Shown: positions 10,818 to 20,704 of the stretch, in pieces | Layout: the number at the start of each line of letters is the position of its first letter | Position numbering within the stretch: position 1 is the stretch's first letter | Assembly: GCA_949743955.1 (NCBI GenBank) | Contig: CATJVQ010000022.1 | Coordinates: 1 to 64,000 of the forward strand | DNA length: 64,000 bases | Origin: an uncultured Oscillospiraceae bacterium | Lineage (GTDB): Bacteria > Bacillota > Clostridia > Oscillospirales > Ruminococcaceae | Direction: 5' to 3' | Notes under the pieces: generated by a model | The model's input: the letters and a program-made list of their open reading frames with translations, nothing else | What the model was told of the DNA's origin: nothing | Databases searched by the model: none | Position numbers and translations under genes: made by a program

Positions 10818-12076
10818 CCATTCGGGAAGTGCGGGTGATGGATCCGTCCACGGGCCGGGACGAGGTGACGGACATTGTCATCGAAAACGGCCGCGTCGCT
10901 TCCATCGGTCCGGCGCCGGGCGGCGGGCGATCGATCAACGGCCGGGGACTTGTTGCCGCGCCGGGGTTGGTGGACGTGCATGTCCATTTCCGCGACCCCG
11001 GCCAGACATACAAGGAGGATTTGGAGACAGGCGCGTGTGCGGCGCTGTGCGGCGGCGTGACGGCGGTCGTCTGCATGGCGAACACGCGTCCGCCGGTGGA
11101 CAGTGTGGACACGCTCCGGGACATCCTCACAAGGGCGCAGCGCCTGCCGGTGCGTCTCTACCAGGCGGCGGCGGTGACAAAGGGGCTTTCCGGCCGGGAG
11201 CTCTGTGATTTTGAAGCCCTGCGGGCAGCGGGCGCGGCCTGCTTTACGGACGACGGCATCCCCCTTGCGGATGGGTCCGTCGCGTTCGCGGCGATGTGCG
11301 AGGCAGCGAAGGCGGATGCTGTCCTCTCCCTGCACGAGGAGGACCCGGCGTTTCTGTGGGACGCGGGCGTCAACGCAGGGAAGGCGGCGAGAGCGCTCGG
11401 CCTGCGCGGCGCGCCGGCGGTGGCGGAGGACGCGCTCGTGGCTCGGGACTGCATGCTCGCGCTCCACACGGGGGCGAGGGTACACATCCAGCATGTTTCG
11501 TCGGCCCTGTCGGTGGAGATGGTGCGCGCGGCGAAGCGGCTGGGGGCCAGAGTGAGCGCGGAGGCGACACCGCATCACTTCTCCCTCACCGAGGACGCTG
11601 TCCCCCTCCACGGCACGAATGCGAAGATGAACCCCCCGCTGCGCACGGCGAAGGACAGGGACGCTATCCGGCAGGGGCTCAGTGACGGGACGATTGAAAT
11701 CATCGCCACCGATCACGCCCCCCATGCCGCGAAGGAGAAGGCGCTCCCGTTTGAGCAGGCACCCAGCGGCATCATCGGGCTGGAGACATCGCTCTCCCTG
11801 GGACTGACACATCTGGTGCATCCGGGCGTTCTCACGCTCATGCAGCTCCTTGAGAGGATGAGCGCCGGCCCCGCGCGGGTGTTCGGCCTCGATGCGGGAA
11901 AGCTCCGCGAGGGGGGGATCGCCGATCTGGTGCTGTTCGATCCAAGCGAGGAATGGCAGGTGAAGTCGTTCGGGTCGAAGTCGTCGAACTCGCCGTTTCT
12001 GGGCGGCGTCCTGCGCGGGCGCGTCCACTATGTGGTATCCGGCGGGGCTGTCTATGCTGGGACGACACGGATATAA
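10814..12076 (+). CDS. pyrC: dihydroorotase, class I
   Basis: This is the amidohydrolase that cyclises carbamoyl-aspartate to dihydroorotate in pyrimidine synthesis. Its 420 residues carry the metal ligands His56 and His58 (DVHVHFRDPG), Asp147 (FTDDG), His174, His227 and Asp300 (ATDHAPH). Substrate-binding signatures include ANTRPPVD and MNPPLRT. Allantoinase is the main alternative, but NPPLRT followed by DGTIEIIATDHAPH is typical of dihydroorotase. Start overlaps the eda stop. No other pyr gene is near. Confidence 0.9.
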   Translation: MTIREVRVMDPSTGRDEVTDIVIENGRVASIGPAPGGGRSINGRGLVAAPGLVDVHVHFRDPGQTYKEDLETGACAALCGGVTAVVCMANTRPPVDSVDTLRDILTRAQRLPVRLYQAAAVTKGLSGRELCDFEALRAAGAACFTDDGIPLADGSVAFAAMCEAAKADAVLSLHEEDPAFLWDAGVNAGKAARALGLRGAPAVAEDALVARDCMLALHTGARVHIQHVSSALSVEMVRAAKRLGARVSAEATPHHFSLTEDAVPLHGTNAKMNPPLRTAKDRDAIRQGLSDGTIEIIATDHAPHAAKEKALPFEQAPSGIIGLETSLSLGLTHLVHPGVLTLMQLLERMSAGPARVFGLDAGKLREGGIADLVLFDPSEEWQVKSFGSKSSNSPFLGGVLRGRVHYVVSGGAVYAGTTRI

Positions 12077-12122
12077 GCAAAATGCATGTACAGAAAAATA
12101 AGGGGAAAACGGAGGCGTATCA

Positions 12123-14534
12123 ATGGTACAGTTTGATTTGGGCGGCGAGTGGGCGCTTTCCTTCGGCACGACAGAGAGCAGAGGGAAAGTGCCGGGCTCC
12201 GTCTATTCGTTCCTGCTGGGGGAAGGAAAAATCCCCGACCCGTTTGTGGGGGAAAACGAGCTTTCCGCTCTCGCGCTCATGGACGAGGGGCCTTTCACGT
12301 TTGCGCGCGTGTTCACACTGCCGGACACTTTAGCGGCGTGCGGGAAAAAGCTGCTGCGCTGCGAGGGGCTCGACACCCTCTGCACGCTCAGCCTCAACGG
12401 GAAGGAGATCGGGCGCGCGGACAACATGCACCGCATCTGGGAATTTGACGTGACGGACAGCCTCGTACCCGGCGAAAACCGCCTAGAGGTGTGCTTCCTC
12501 TCCCCCACGAAGGAGGCGGCGAAGCGGTATGAGGCGGACCCCATCGGCGGCAGCACGGACGCGATGCGCGGCTTCCCGCACATCCGCAAGGCGCACTGCA
12601 TGTACGGCTGGGACTGGGGCCCCCGCCTGCCGGACGCGGGCATCTGGCGCCCCGTCGCGCTTTTGGGTCTGGACGGCGCGCGCCTCACGGATGTCCACAT
12701 CCGCCAGCGCCATGAGGGCGGAAGGGTCTGGCTCCTCCCGCTCGTCTCGCAGTCGGGCGGAGCGGAGGCAGAGATAACGCTTGTCCCGCCCGAAGGGGAG
12801 CCGGTTTGTCTCCGGGGCGGGGAGTGGAACGAGGTGGAGTCCCCCGCGCTCTGGTGGCCGCACGGCTACGGCAGCCAGCCGCTCTATACAGTGCGGGTCC
12901 GCCTCCTCGAGGACAGCCGTGTCACGGATGAGATAGAAAAGCGCATCGGCCTGCGCACGATGACAGTGACGCGCGAAAAAGACGAGTGGGGCGAGAGCTT
13001 TGCCCAGACAGTCAACGGCGTCCCGTTCTTCGCCATGGGGGCGGACTACATCCCCGAGGACAATCTTCTCTCCCGCGTGACCCCTTCCCGCACCCGGAAG
13101 CTCCTCGAGCAGTGCGTACGTGCGAACTTCAACTCCATCCGTGTCTGGGGCGGCGGCTATTACCCCGACGATTTCTTCTACGACGCGTGCGACGAATTGG
13201 GCCTGGTTGTCTGGCAGGACTTCATGTTCGCCTGCGCCAACTACCGCCTGACCGGGGACTTTGAAGCGAACATCACGGCGGAGTTTTACGATAACGTGCG
13301 CCGCCTGCGCCACCACGCGAGCCTCGGGCTCTGGTGCGGCAACAACGAGATGGAGATGTTCCAGGCCGAGGGCGAATATAACGGATCGCCGAAGACCCGA
13401 TCGGACTATATCCGCATGTTCGAGCATATCATCCCCCATGTCCTGCGGGAGTGCGATCCGGACACGTTTTACTGGCCGGCGTCCCCCTCGTCTGGCGGCG
13501 GCTTTGATGCGCCTAACGACCCGAACCGCGGCGAGGTGCACTACTGGGGGGGCTGGCATGGCGGGAAGCCCTTCTGCGACTACCGGAACTATTTCTTCCG
13601 CTACGCCTCCGAATTCGGTTTCCAGTCCTTCCCGTGCAAAAAGACAGTGGAGAGCTTCGCCGGGGAGAAGGACTGGAACATTTTCTCCCGCGTTATGGAG
13701 CGCCACCAGCGCAACGGCGGCGCGAACGGCCGGATTATGAACTACCTCTCCCAGACATTCCTCTACCCCACGGATTTCGATACCCTGCTTTACGCCTCCC
13801 AGCTTTTGCAGGCAGAGGCCATCCGCTACGGTGTCGAGCACTGGCGCCGCCACCGCGGGCGCTGCATGGGGGCCATTTACTGGCAGCTCAACGACATCTG
13901 GCCTGTGGCGTCGTGGGCGTCCATCGACTATTTCGGGCGCTGGAAGGCCCTGCACTATGCCGCGTGCCGTTTCTTCGCGCCGGTGCTGCTCTCGTGCGAG
14001 GAGGTGGGCGAGACAACAAACCGCCTCTCGGTGGTCGACGAACCCAGCCCCATCGAGACGAGCGCGAGACTTTCTGTCGCCAACGAGACACGTGAGGATG
14101 TCCGGGCGACTGTCCGCTGGGCGCTCAGGGCGGCGGACGCCGCCGTGGTGCAGGAGGGGATTATGGAGGCGGCTGTCCCGGCGCTCTCGAGCGTGTGGCT
14201 GGATAAACTCACGTTTGACGAAATGGATTACCGGGAAAACTATCTGAGCTACGAACTGTACCTCCATGGGGAGCGTGTCTCCGGCGGGACAGTGCTCTTC
14301 ACTGCCCCCAAGCACTATCGCTTCCGCGACCCGAAGCTCACCTATTCCATCGACGGCGATACCATAACGGTGAAGGCCGCGGCGTATGCGCGCATGGTGG
14401 AGATCGATTCTCCCGAGAGCGATCTGGTGCTCAGTGACAACTACTTCGACATGAACGCCGGCAGTGTGACAGTGAAAATCCTGGAGGGCATGCCGAAGAC
14501 GCTTCGCCTGCGTTCCGTGTATGACATCCGCTGA
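12123..14534 (+). CDS. beta-mannosidase, glycoside hydrolase family 2
   Basis: This 803-residue enzyme removes terminal beta-mannose from oligosaccharides such as mannan or N-glycan cores. It has an N-terminal sugar-binding jelly roll, an immunoglobulin-like domain and a TIM barrel. The acid/base Glu409 lies in LWCGNNEME and the nucleophile Glu497 in ASEFGFQSFP. YGWDWGPRLPDAGIWRP (162-178) is typical of beta-mannosidases rather than beta-galactosidases. No signal peptide is seen, so it acts in the cytoplasm. It starts 46 bp after pyrC behind a GGAGG site and its end overlaps the next gene by 14 bases. Confidence 0.93.
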   Translation: MVQFDLGGEWALSFGTTESRGKVPGSVYSFLLGEGKIPDPFVGENELSALALMDEGPFTFARVFTLPDTLAACGKKLLRCEGLDTLCTLSLNGKEIGRADNMHRIWEFDVTDSLVPGENRLEVCFLSPTKEAAKRYEADPIGGSTDAMRGFPHIRKAHCMYGWDWGPRLPDAGIWRPVALLGLDGARLTDVHIRQRHEGGRVWLLPLVSQSGGAEAEITLVPPEGEPVCLRGGEWNEVESPALWWPHGYGSQPLYTVRVRLLEDSRVTDEIEKRIGLRTMTVTREKDEWGESFAQTVNGVPFFAMGADYIPEDNLLSRVTPSRTRKLLEQCVRANFNSIRVWGGGYYPDDFFYDACDELGLVVWQDFMFACANYRLTGDFEANITAEFYDNVRRLRHHASLGLWCGNNEMEMFQAEGEYNGSPKTRSDYIRMFEHIIPHVLRECDPDTFYWPASPSSGGGFDAPNDPNRGEVHYWGGWHGGKPFCDYRNYFFRYASEFGFQSFPCKKTVESFAGEKDWNIFSRVMERHQRNGGANGRIMNYLSQTFLYPTDFDTLLYASQLLQAEAIRYGVEHWRRHRGRCMGAIYWQLNDIWPVASWASIDYFGRWKALHYAACRFFAPVLLSCEEVGETTNRLSVVDEPSPIETSARLSVANETREDVRATVRWALRAADAAVVQEGIMEAAVPALSSVWLDKLTFDEMDYRENYLSYELYLHGERVSGGTVLFTAPKHYRFRDPKLTYSIDGDTITVKAAAYARMVEIDSPESDLVLSDNYFDMNAGSVTVKILEGMPKTLRLRSVYDIR

Positions 14535-15318
14535 GGGGAGCGCACCGCCGGCGCGCGCGGACAGCCGGCAGGTGCTGGATCTGTGTATCCGCACGGGGGA
14601 TCTGCTTCTGCGCAACGGAGGGGAAATCTTCCGTGTACAGGAGACAATGTCGCGGATAGCGGCGGCCTTCGGGGCCCGGTCGTTTCAGGTGTACGTGCTG
14701 ACAAACGGCCTGTTCGCCTGCGTGGAGGAGGACGGTGTCCCCCATTCGGCGCAGGTGCGCATGGTGCCGCTCTCGCCGGTCAACCTCGACCGTGTCTGCG
14801 AAATCAACGAGCTCTCGCGGGAAATCGCCGCGGGGAAGCACACGATTGAGGAGGCCTATGCCCGGCTGGAAGCCATCGAGCGCATGCCGGCAATGCAACC
14901 ATGGCTGCAGGTGCTCGCCTCCGCCGCCGGCAGCGGGTGCTTCGGCTTCCTCTTCGGCGGCGGGCCGTATGACGCGTTCGTCTCCCTCATCGCCGGAGGG
15001 CTGGCGTGGGTGTTCGTGCTGCTGGCCGGGCACTGGCGCCTCTCGAAGCTCTTAACCAATATCGCCGCCAGCGCGCTTGTGGCGGTGGTCTGCCTGCTCG
15101 GGGCGAGGATGGGTCCTGCCTTCGGCGGGCAGATTGACAGGATGATTATCGGCGCGATTGTGCCGCTCCTACCCGGCGTGCCGTTTACAAACGGCATCCG
15201 CGACTATATCAATTCCGATTATCTCTCCGGCACTATCCGCCTCATCGATGCGTTGCTCATTGCCGGGTGCATCGCTATCGGCGTCGGGTTTGTGCTGAAG
15301 ATGTACAGCTATCTGTAA
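14521..15318 (+). CDS. threonine/serine exporter, ThrE N-terminal-type subunit (DUF1212)
   Basis: A 265-residue membrane protein with a soluble N-terminal domain (LCIRTGDLLLRNGGEIFRVQ) and five or so hydrophobic helices from ~residue 120 on. The first half of ThrE-type exporters, with the motif PLLPGVPFTNGIRD, is recognisable. It is expected to work with the following gene as a two-part exporter of threonine, serine or other small molecules. It overlaps the beta-mannosidase gene by 14 bases and ends 14 bp before its partner. Confidence 0.85.
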   Translation: MTSAEGSAPPARADSRQVLDLCIRTGDLLLRNGGEIFRVQETMSRIAAAFGARSFQVYVLTNGLFACVEEDGVPHSAQVRMVPLSPVNLDRVCEINELSREIAAGKHTIEEAYARLEAIERMPAMQPWLQVLASAAGSGCFGFLFGGGPYDAFVSLIAGGLAWVFVLLAGHWRLSKLLTNIAASALVAVVCLLGARMGPAFGGQIDRMIIGAIVPLLPGVPFTNGIRDYINSDYLSGTIRLIDALLIAGCIAIGVGFVLKMYSYL

Positions 15319-15332
15319 AGGGGGCGTGTAGG

Positions 15333-15758
15333 ATGGAACTCCTTCATTTTGTTGTCTCCTTTGTGGCGACAGTGTGTTTCGCTATGCTCTTTAATGTCCC
15401 GCGCAGGCAGTATGTCTTCTGCGGCTTCACCGGCGCGGTCGGCTGGATGTGCTACCGGATTCTAATCACCGCTGTCTCCGTTCCGGCCGCCTCCCTCGCC
15501 GCGACAATGGCGCTCGCCGCCCTTTCCCGCGTCTTTGCCGTAAAAAGAAAGGCTCCCATCACCGTGTTCCTCTTGAGCGGGATTTTTCCGCTTGTCCCCG
15601 GAGCGGGCATCTACAACACCGCCTACGCGTTCTTCATGGACGACAACGCCATGGCGGTCTATCACGGGGTGGAAACGCTCAAGTGCGCGGTCGCCATCGC
15701 GCTGGGCATCGCGCTGGTGCTCTCTATCCCCTACCGGCGCAGGGCGAAGCAGGCATAG
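15333..15758 (+). CDS. threonine/serine exporter, ThrE C-terminal-type subunit (DUF3815)
   Basis: A 141-residue protein with four predicted membrane helices. It carries the second-half ThrE signature GIFPLVPGAGIYNTAY and begins MELLHFVVSFVAT. The ATG at 15333 is chosen because AAGGGGG precedes it. A longer open frame to 15267 only overlaps the upstream gene. It is the presumed partner of the preceding gene. Confidence 0.85.
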   Translation: MELLHFVVSFVATVCFAMLFNVPRRQYVFCGFTGAVGWMCYRILITAVSVPAASLAATMALAALSRVFAVKRKAPITVFLLSGIFPLVPGAGIYNTAYAFFMDDNAMAVYHGVETLKCAVAIALGIALVLSIPYRRRAKQA

Positions 15759-15812
15759 AATTTTGCTTCACCGTGTCCCGTTGCCGGATAACCACAGAGA
15801 AAGGAAACCTTC

Positions 15813-17963
15813 ATGGACTTCATCAAACGGCTTTCGGACGAACTTCACCTCGCACCGGTACGTGTGGAAGCGGCGGTGCGGCTTATCGACGAGGGGAACA
15901 CCATCCCCTTTATCGCGCGTTACCGCAAGGAGATGACCGGCGCGCTCGACGACACCGAGCTGCGCGACCTCTCGGAGAGGCTGTCGTACCTGCGCGCGCT
16001 CGGGAAGCGCGCGGACGAGGTGGCCTCCCTCATCGAGGCGCAGGGGGCGCTCTCCCCGGAGCTCGCCTCCTCTATCCGGGAGGCGGAGACCCTCGCCGCC
16101 CTCGAGGATCTCTACCGCCCGTACCGGCCGAAGCGGCGGACCAGAGCGTCCATCGCGAAGGAGCGGGGGCTACTGCCGCTGGCGGACATCCTCTGGGAGC
16201 AGTTCCCGAAAACGGATCCGAAGGCGGAGGCGGCCCGCTTTACAGGCGAAGAGGTGCCGGACACGGAGGCCGCGCTCGCGGGGGCGATGGACATCCTCGC
16301 TGAGCGCATTGCGGACGATGCGGACATCCGCGGGCGGCTGCGGAAACAGATCGAATCGTCCGGGACAGTGGTCTGCGAGGGGGACGCTTCGAAGGAGAGC
16401 GTCTATTCGGGGTATTGCGATTTCTCCGAGGAGGTGCGCCGGATAGCGGGACACCGGGTGCTGGCCATCGACCGAGGGGAGCGCGAGGAATTTCTGAAGG
16501 TCCATATCCGGGTAGACGCCGAAAAGCTGTGCCGTGAGATCGACGGGCGGGTCCTCGCCCGCCGGCCGTCGAAGTGCGGGGAGCTTGTCGCTCTGGCTGT
16601 GCGGGACGCGTGGGCGCGCCTGTTGTTCCCGTCCCTTGAACGCGAGGTGCGCGCGGGGCTCACGGAGAGGGCGGCCAAGGGTGCGATTCGTGTCTTTAAA
16701 GAGAATCTGCACCAGCTCCTCCTGACCCCGCCTCTGCGCGGACAGACAGTGATGGGCCTCGATCCGGCCTACCGGACGGGGTGCAAAATCGCAGTGGTGG
16801 ACCCCACCGGGAAGGTGCTCGACACGGCGGTGGTCTATCCGACGCCGCCGCAGAATAAAAAGGAAGAGGCGCGCCGGGTGCTGACAGGCCTCATCGAACG
16901 CCACGGGGTGACGGTTGTTTCCATCGGCAACGGCACGGCCAGCGGCGAGAGCGAGCAGTTCATCGCCGAGCTGATAGCCGCCCGCCCGGAACTCGGGCTG
17001 TCGTATGCGGTGGTAAGCGAGGCGGGCGCGTCGGTGTATTCGGCATCGAAGCTCGCGGCGGAGGAGTTCCCGCAGTTTGACCTGACACTTCGGAGCGCAG
17101 TCTCCATCGCGCGGCGGCTCCAGGACCCGCTCGCGGAGCTGGTGAAAATTGAGCCGAAGGCTATCGGGGTCGGGCAGTATCAGCACGATATGCCGCAGAA
17201 GGAGCTCTCCGAGAGCCTTGAGGGCGTGGTGGAGGACTGTGTGAACGCGGTCGGTGTGGATCTCAATACCGCATCCGCTTCCCTGCTCGGCTATGTCGCG
17301 GGACTCGGGAAGGCGGTGGCGAAAAATATCGTGGCGTACCGGGAGGAGAACGGCGTCTTCCGTTCGAGAACGGAGCTCCTAAAGGTCCCGAAGCTCGGGA
17401 AGAAGGCGTTTGAGCAGTGCGCGGGATTTCTGCGCATCCCCGGCAGCCCGGATGTGCTCGAAAACACCGGGGTGCATCCGGAGAGCTACGCCGCGGCGCG
17501 CGGACTGCTCGCGGCGTGCGGATATGATGAGGCGGACGCATCCGGCGGCGTGGACCTCTCGGAAAAAATGAAGGAGCAGGGCCTATCCCGGCTCGCGGAG
17601 AAGCTGGGTGCCGGGGAAATGACGCTCGCGGATATCGCGCAGGAGCTTAAGAAACCCGGGCGGGATATGCGCGAGAGCCTGCCCGCGCCGGTATTGAGGA
17701 CGTCGGTGCTGAGCATCGGGGATCTGATTCCGGGGATGGAGCTCACCGGCACGGTAAGAAACATCATTGATTTTGGAGCGTTTGTAGACATCGGTGTGCA
17801 TCAGGACGGTCTGGTGCATATTTCGCAGATGAGTAACCGGTTTGTGCGCCATCCGCTGGATGTGGTGCGCGTGGGGGATGTGGTGAAGGTATGGGTACTC
17901 GCGGTGGACGAATCCAGAAAACGGATTTCACTGACCATGAAAAAGCCGGAGAACCCGGCATGA
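15813..17963 (+). CDS. tex: Tex-family RNA-binding transcription accessory protein
   Basis: A 716-residue cytoplasmic nucleic-acid-binding protein. Domains in order are: N-terminal helical Tex domain (LADELHLAP-type start, NTIPFIARYRKEMTGALDD), a YqgF/RuvC-like domain (MGLDPAYRTGCKIAVVD near residue 315), helix-hairpin-helix repeats (GLGKAVAKNIV), and a C-terminal S1 domain (GMELTGTVRNIIDFGAFVDI). Tex homologues affect transcription and stress fitness. It begins with an AGAAAGGAAACC ribosome site and overlaps the next gene by 4 bases. Confidence 0.95.
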   Translation: MDFIKRLSDELHLAPVRVEAAVRLIDEGNTIPFIARYRKEMTGALDDTELRDLSERLSYLRALGKRADEVASLIEAQGALSPELASSIREAETLAALEDLYRPYRPKRRTRASIAKERGLLPLADILWEQFPKTDPKAEAARFTGEEVPDTEAALAGAMDILAERIADDADIRGRLRKQIESSGTVVCEGDASKESVYSGYCDFSEEVRRIAGHRVLAIDRGEREEFLKVHIRVDAEKLCREIDGRVLARRPSKCGELVALAVRDAWARLLFPSLEREVRAGLTERAAKGAIRVFKENLHQLLLTPPLRGQTVMGLDPAYRTGCKIAVVDPTGKVLDTAVVYPTPPQNKKEEARRVLTGLIERHGVTVVSIGNGTASGESEQFIAELIAARPELGLSYAVVSEAGASVYSASKLAAEEFPQFDLTLRSAVSIARRLQDPLAELVKIEPKAIGVGQYQHDMPQKELSESLEGVVEDCVNAVGVDLNTASASLLGYVAGLGKAVAKNIVAYREENGVFRSRTELLKVPKLGKKAFEQCAGFLRIPGSPDVLENTGVHPESYAAARGLLAACGYDEADASGGVDLSEKMKEQGLSRLAEKLGAGEMTLADIAQELKKPGRDMRESLPAPVLRTSVLSIGDLIPGMELTGTVRNIIDFGAFVDIGVHQDGLVHISQMSNRFVRHPLDVVRVGDVVKVWVLAVDESRKRISLTMKKPENPA

Positions 17964-18406
17964 TAGCAAAAAGGCGCGGACCGTTTCGCCTGCCGCGGCG
18001 GGCACTCCTTCTCTGGCGTGTCCGCGTGACTTTGTGCGCCCTGCCCGCACCGGTGCTGGTCGCGCTCTTCTTCGCGGACTCCTCTGTCTGGCGGCGGGTT
18101 TTAAGCGGCGTGTGGATAGCGGCGTATCTGTTCTTCTTCCTCTTTTTCTATCCGGTCATGTACCGCAAGCTCTCCTTCGCTTCGAACGGGCACAGCTTTG
18201 TCGTCCACTGCGGGGTATTCTATAACCGGATTAAGGCTATGGAGATCCGCAATATTCAGCATGTCACCTGCACTGCGTCCCCGCTGGAAAAGGCCATGGG
18301 GCTGTGTACGCTCTTTGTCTGGGGGGCGGGCGGACTTATCCGTGTCCCCTCCATGGATGCCGGGGATGCCCGCGCCCTATCCGGCGGATGGGGGGCCCGG
18401 CTTTGA
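17960..18406 (+). CDS. bacterial PH-domain membrane protein (YdbS-like)
   Basis: A 148-residue protein with a basic N-terminus, two membrane helices (about 20-40 and 45-65) and a bPH2 domain (KLSFASNGHSFVVHCGVFYNR). Paired with the next gene it mirrors the ydbS-ydbT pair of B. subtilis, implicated in resistance to some antimicrobial peptides. The ATG at 17960 overlaps the tex stop (ATGA). The role is inferred from pairing. Confidence 0.75.
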   Translation: MIAKRRGPFRLPRRALLLWRVRVTLCALPAPVLVALFFADSSVWRRVLSGVWIAAYLFFFLFFYPVMYRKLSFASNGHSFVVHCGVFYNRIKAMEIRNIQHVTCTASPLEKAMGLCTLFVWGAGGLIRVPSMDAGDARALSGGWGARL

Positions 18407-19833
18407 AACGCTTACAGCATCCGTTCGCCATTCTTTACAACCTGCGCCAGTTTATCTGGGCGCTCATCATCCCGCTTGCGCGCGGCCTCGTTTTGGCTCT
18501 GTCCGACGGCGGCGTCGCCTCCTGGCTCTCGGGCGCGTGGATCGATCTCGTTACACTCCTGGGGATGCTCCTCTTATCCCTCCTCATGTGGATGGCCTAT
18601 TCCTATGAGGTGGACGAGACCGGCCTCTCGGTCCGCTGCGGCCTCATCGTCCACACCTCTATTTTCCTCCCCGCCCGGCAGATTGCCACACTCAGCGCTG
18701 TCCATGCGTTCTATCTGCGTCCGTTCGGCGCCGTGCGCCTGCGGGCGGATACGCTTGCCGGCAGCCGGGAGCGGGCGGATTTGTCGCTGTTTGTCTCGAA
18801 GGAGGAGGCCAAGGCCATTCTCGATGGGCGTGTCGCGGAGCTTAGGAGCGGAACGCTCTCCCGCCGCTACCGCCCCCGCAGCCTCTATGTCGCTGCGCTC
18901 GCGGCCTTTTCCTCCTCCTCCTTCGCCGGGATGATTTTCCTCGCCACGCTCATCTCCCGCACCGGCGAGCTGCTCGGGGCGGAGTTTAAAAGCCGTGTCT
19001 ACGGCACATTTGAGCGCGTGACGCAGCTGCTGGCGTTCGGCATCCCCCCCGCGGCGGCGGCTCTCGCGTACATCCTCCTGTTCGGATGGCTGGTGGCGTT
19101 TTCCATTAACTTTATCCGCCACAAGAACCTTGTCGTGCGCCGCCGGGGCGGGGCACTGCATATCCGCGGCGGCGTGTTCACCAGCCGGGAATATGTTGTC
19201 GCCGCGGATCAGCTGAATTATCTGGACATCCGCCAGACGGTGCTCAGCTTCTTCCTGCGCTTCTGCACAGTGCATATCAACGCTGTCGGCTACTCCAAGT
19301 ACAGCGACGATGTCTCCGGCGTCATCCCCGCCGTGCGCGTGCGCGACGCGGCGAGGACACTCGGCCTCGTCTTCCCCGAGTGGAAGCCCGCTCCCCGGCA
19401 GCTTCGGCACAACTGGGGGGCCCTCTTCAAATTCATCGGCGATGCTTCGTGGGGATGCGTTCTCATCCCCGCCGCCACCTTCTTCCTGCGCTGGCTTCTC
19501 CCCTCGTGGAGCGGCTTTGTCGGCTGGGTCGGATTCATGCTCTGCTTTCCCGCCTACTGGTTTCTGATGATCCGCCTCATCGACTATTTCACCTCCGGCA
19601 TCGCCCGGGACGGCGATCGGTTGACACTCCATTATTCCTCCGGGTATTATCTGCACACGATTATCCTGCCAATCGACCGGATCGCATGGGTCTGCCTGCG
19701 GCAGAGCCCCATTCAGGCGATGGACAAAAAGTGCGACGTGCTCATCTATTCCTACGCGGAGCACAGCACCCGCCACCACATCCGCAATCTGGACCGGCAG
19801 GCTGTGCAGGAGATGCTGGGACTGGAATTGTAA
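18403..19833 (+). CDS. multi-bPH membrane protein (YdbT-like)
   Basis: A protein of about 476 residues with three repeats of two membrane helices plus a bPH2 domain (examples: YSYEVDETGLSVRCGLI, VVRRRGGALHIRGGVFTSRE, DRLTLHYSSGYY). It partners the preceding YdbS-like protein. The likely start is TTG 18403, which overlaps the upstream stop (TTGA) and follows a G-rich site. ATG 18388 is an alternative. Function is unproven. Envelope stress or lipid binding is possible. Confidence 0.72.
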   Translation: MKRLQHPFAILYNLRQFIWALIIPLARGLVLALSDGGVASWLSGAWIDLVTLLGMLLLSLLMWMAYSYEVDETGLSVRCGLIVHTSIFLPARQIATLSAVHAFYLRPFGAVRLRADTLAGSRERADLSLFVSKEEAKAILDGRVAELRSGTLSRRYRPRSLYVAALAAFSSSSFAGMIFLATLISRTGELLGAEFKSRVYGTFERVTQLLAFGIPPAAAALAYILLFGWLVAFSINFIRHKNLVVRRRGGALHIRGGVFTSREYVVAADQLNYLDIRQTVLSFFLRFCTVHINAVGYSKYSDDVSGVIPAVRVRDAARTLGLVFPEWKPAPRQLRHNWGALFKFIGDASWGCVLIPAATFFLRWLLPSWSGFVGWVGFMLCFPAYWFLMIRLIDYFTSGIARDGDRLTLHYSSGYYLHTIILPIDRIAWVCLRQSPIQAMDKKCDVLIYSYAEHSTRHHIRNLDRQAVQEMLGLEL

Positions 19834-19905
19834 AATAAGTAAAGAATAATACTAATAGGAAATATAATGATAGGCGGAACAGCATCAAATGATAGGAGAT
19901 TGGAT

Positions 19906-20633
19906 ATGGGACAGGCCGCAAAATACACGATTAACGAGCCGGCGGACAGACAGTGGCATCTCGACCTGTTAAGAATAGCGGCTGCTTTTTTGTGATTGTC
20001 CAGCATGTAAGCGCGCAGAGCCGGAACATGGGAGCTATCGGCTCTTATACATGGCAAATCTTTAACATTTACAATAACAGCGCGAAATGGGCGGTTCCTA
20101 TCTTTGTGATGATCAGCGGTGCGCTGATTTTGAGCAAAAAACAGGCAGTCCAAAAGATAGACCGAAAAACATTTTGAGAATAGCTTTGTCCTTTCCGGCA
20201 TGGTCGTTTGCCTATGCAGTGCTTGCTGTAATTCAAAATCCTTCGGAGATGAGAGCTGGAACGATTATAAAAAAGATATTTGTCGGTCACTATCATATGC
20301 GGTTTTTGTTTGTCATTGCCGGACTATATATGATAGTGCCTTTTTATCAAATATTTTATTGGAGAGCACGGCAATATTACTCTGGTTCAAAAATTATCCC
20401 GTACCCGACTGCGCTTTGCTCAAAAAATGGATAGAAAAATATCAAAATATAGCTTTGGGATCTACCTAGTGCATATCATGGTGATTGATTTTCTGAAGCA
20501 GGCGGGGCTTGATATCCTTACATTTCATGCCATACTTTCGGTTCCGATAATCAGCATTTTGGTCTTTATCATTTCTCTTTTCATATCGGTTGCATTCAAT
20601 CATATTCCTTTTGTTAAAAAATATTTGGTATGA
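19906..20633 (+). pseudogene. decayed acyltransferase-3 family protein
   Basis: An AT-rich remnant of a multi-helix O-acyltransferase (OafA/WecH type), which modifies envelope polysaccharides. It opens with WHLDLLRIAAAFL, where a frame shift in the run of T at about 19985-19992 moves the continuation VIVQHVSAQSR to another frame. A second break occurs at KIDRKTF (stop at ~20175), followed in a third frame by NILRIALSFPAWSFAYAV and GHYHMRFLFVIAGLYMIV. The middle third is missing, and the C-terminus (YLVHIMVIDFLKQ to FVKKYLV) lies in yet another frame. Lower GC than neighbours suggests acquired DNA now decaying. Confidence 0.8.
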
Positions 20634-20704
20634 AAAATGTGCGCCGGTTGGTTGTATAAGCGGCGAAACGCGGGCGCAAAAATAAGTGCAGAAGGTGGTT
20701 AAAG

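Noticed and set aside
12483-14615. Minus-strand open frame of 710 codons opposite the beta-mannosidase
   Set aside because: The plus-strand enzyme has its catalytic residues in place. The opposite frame is Arg/His/Ala-rich with no domain.
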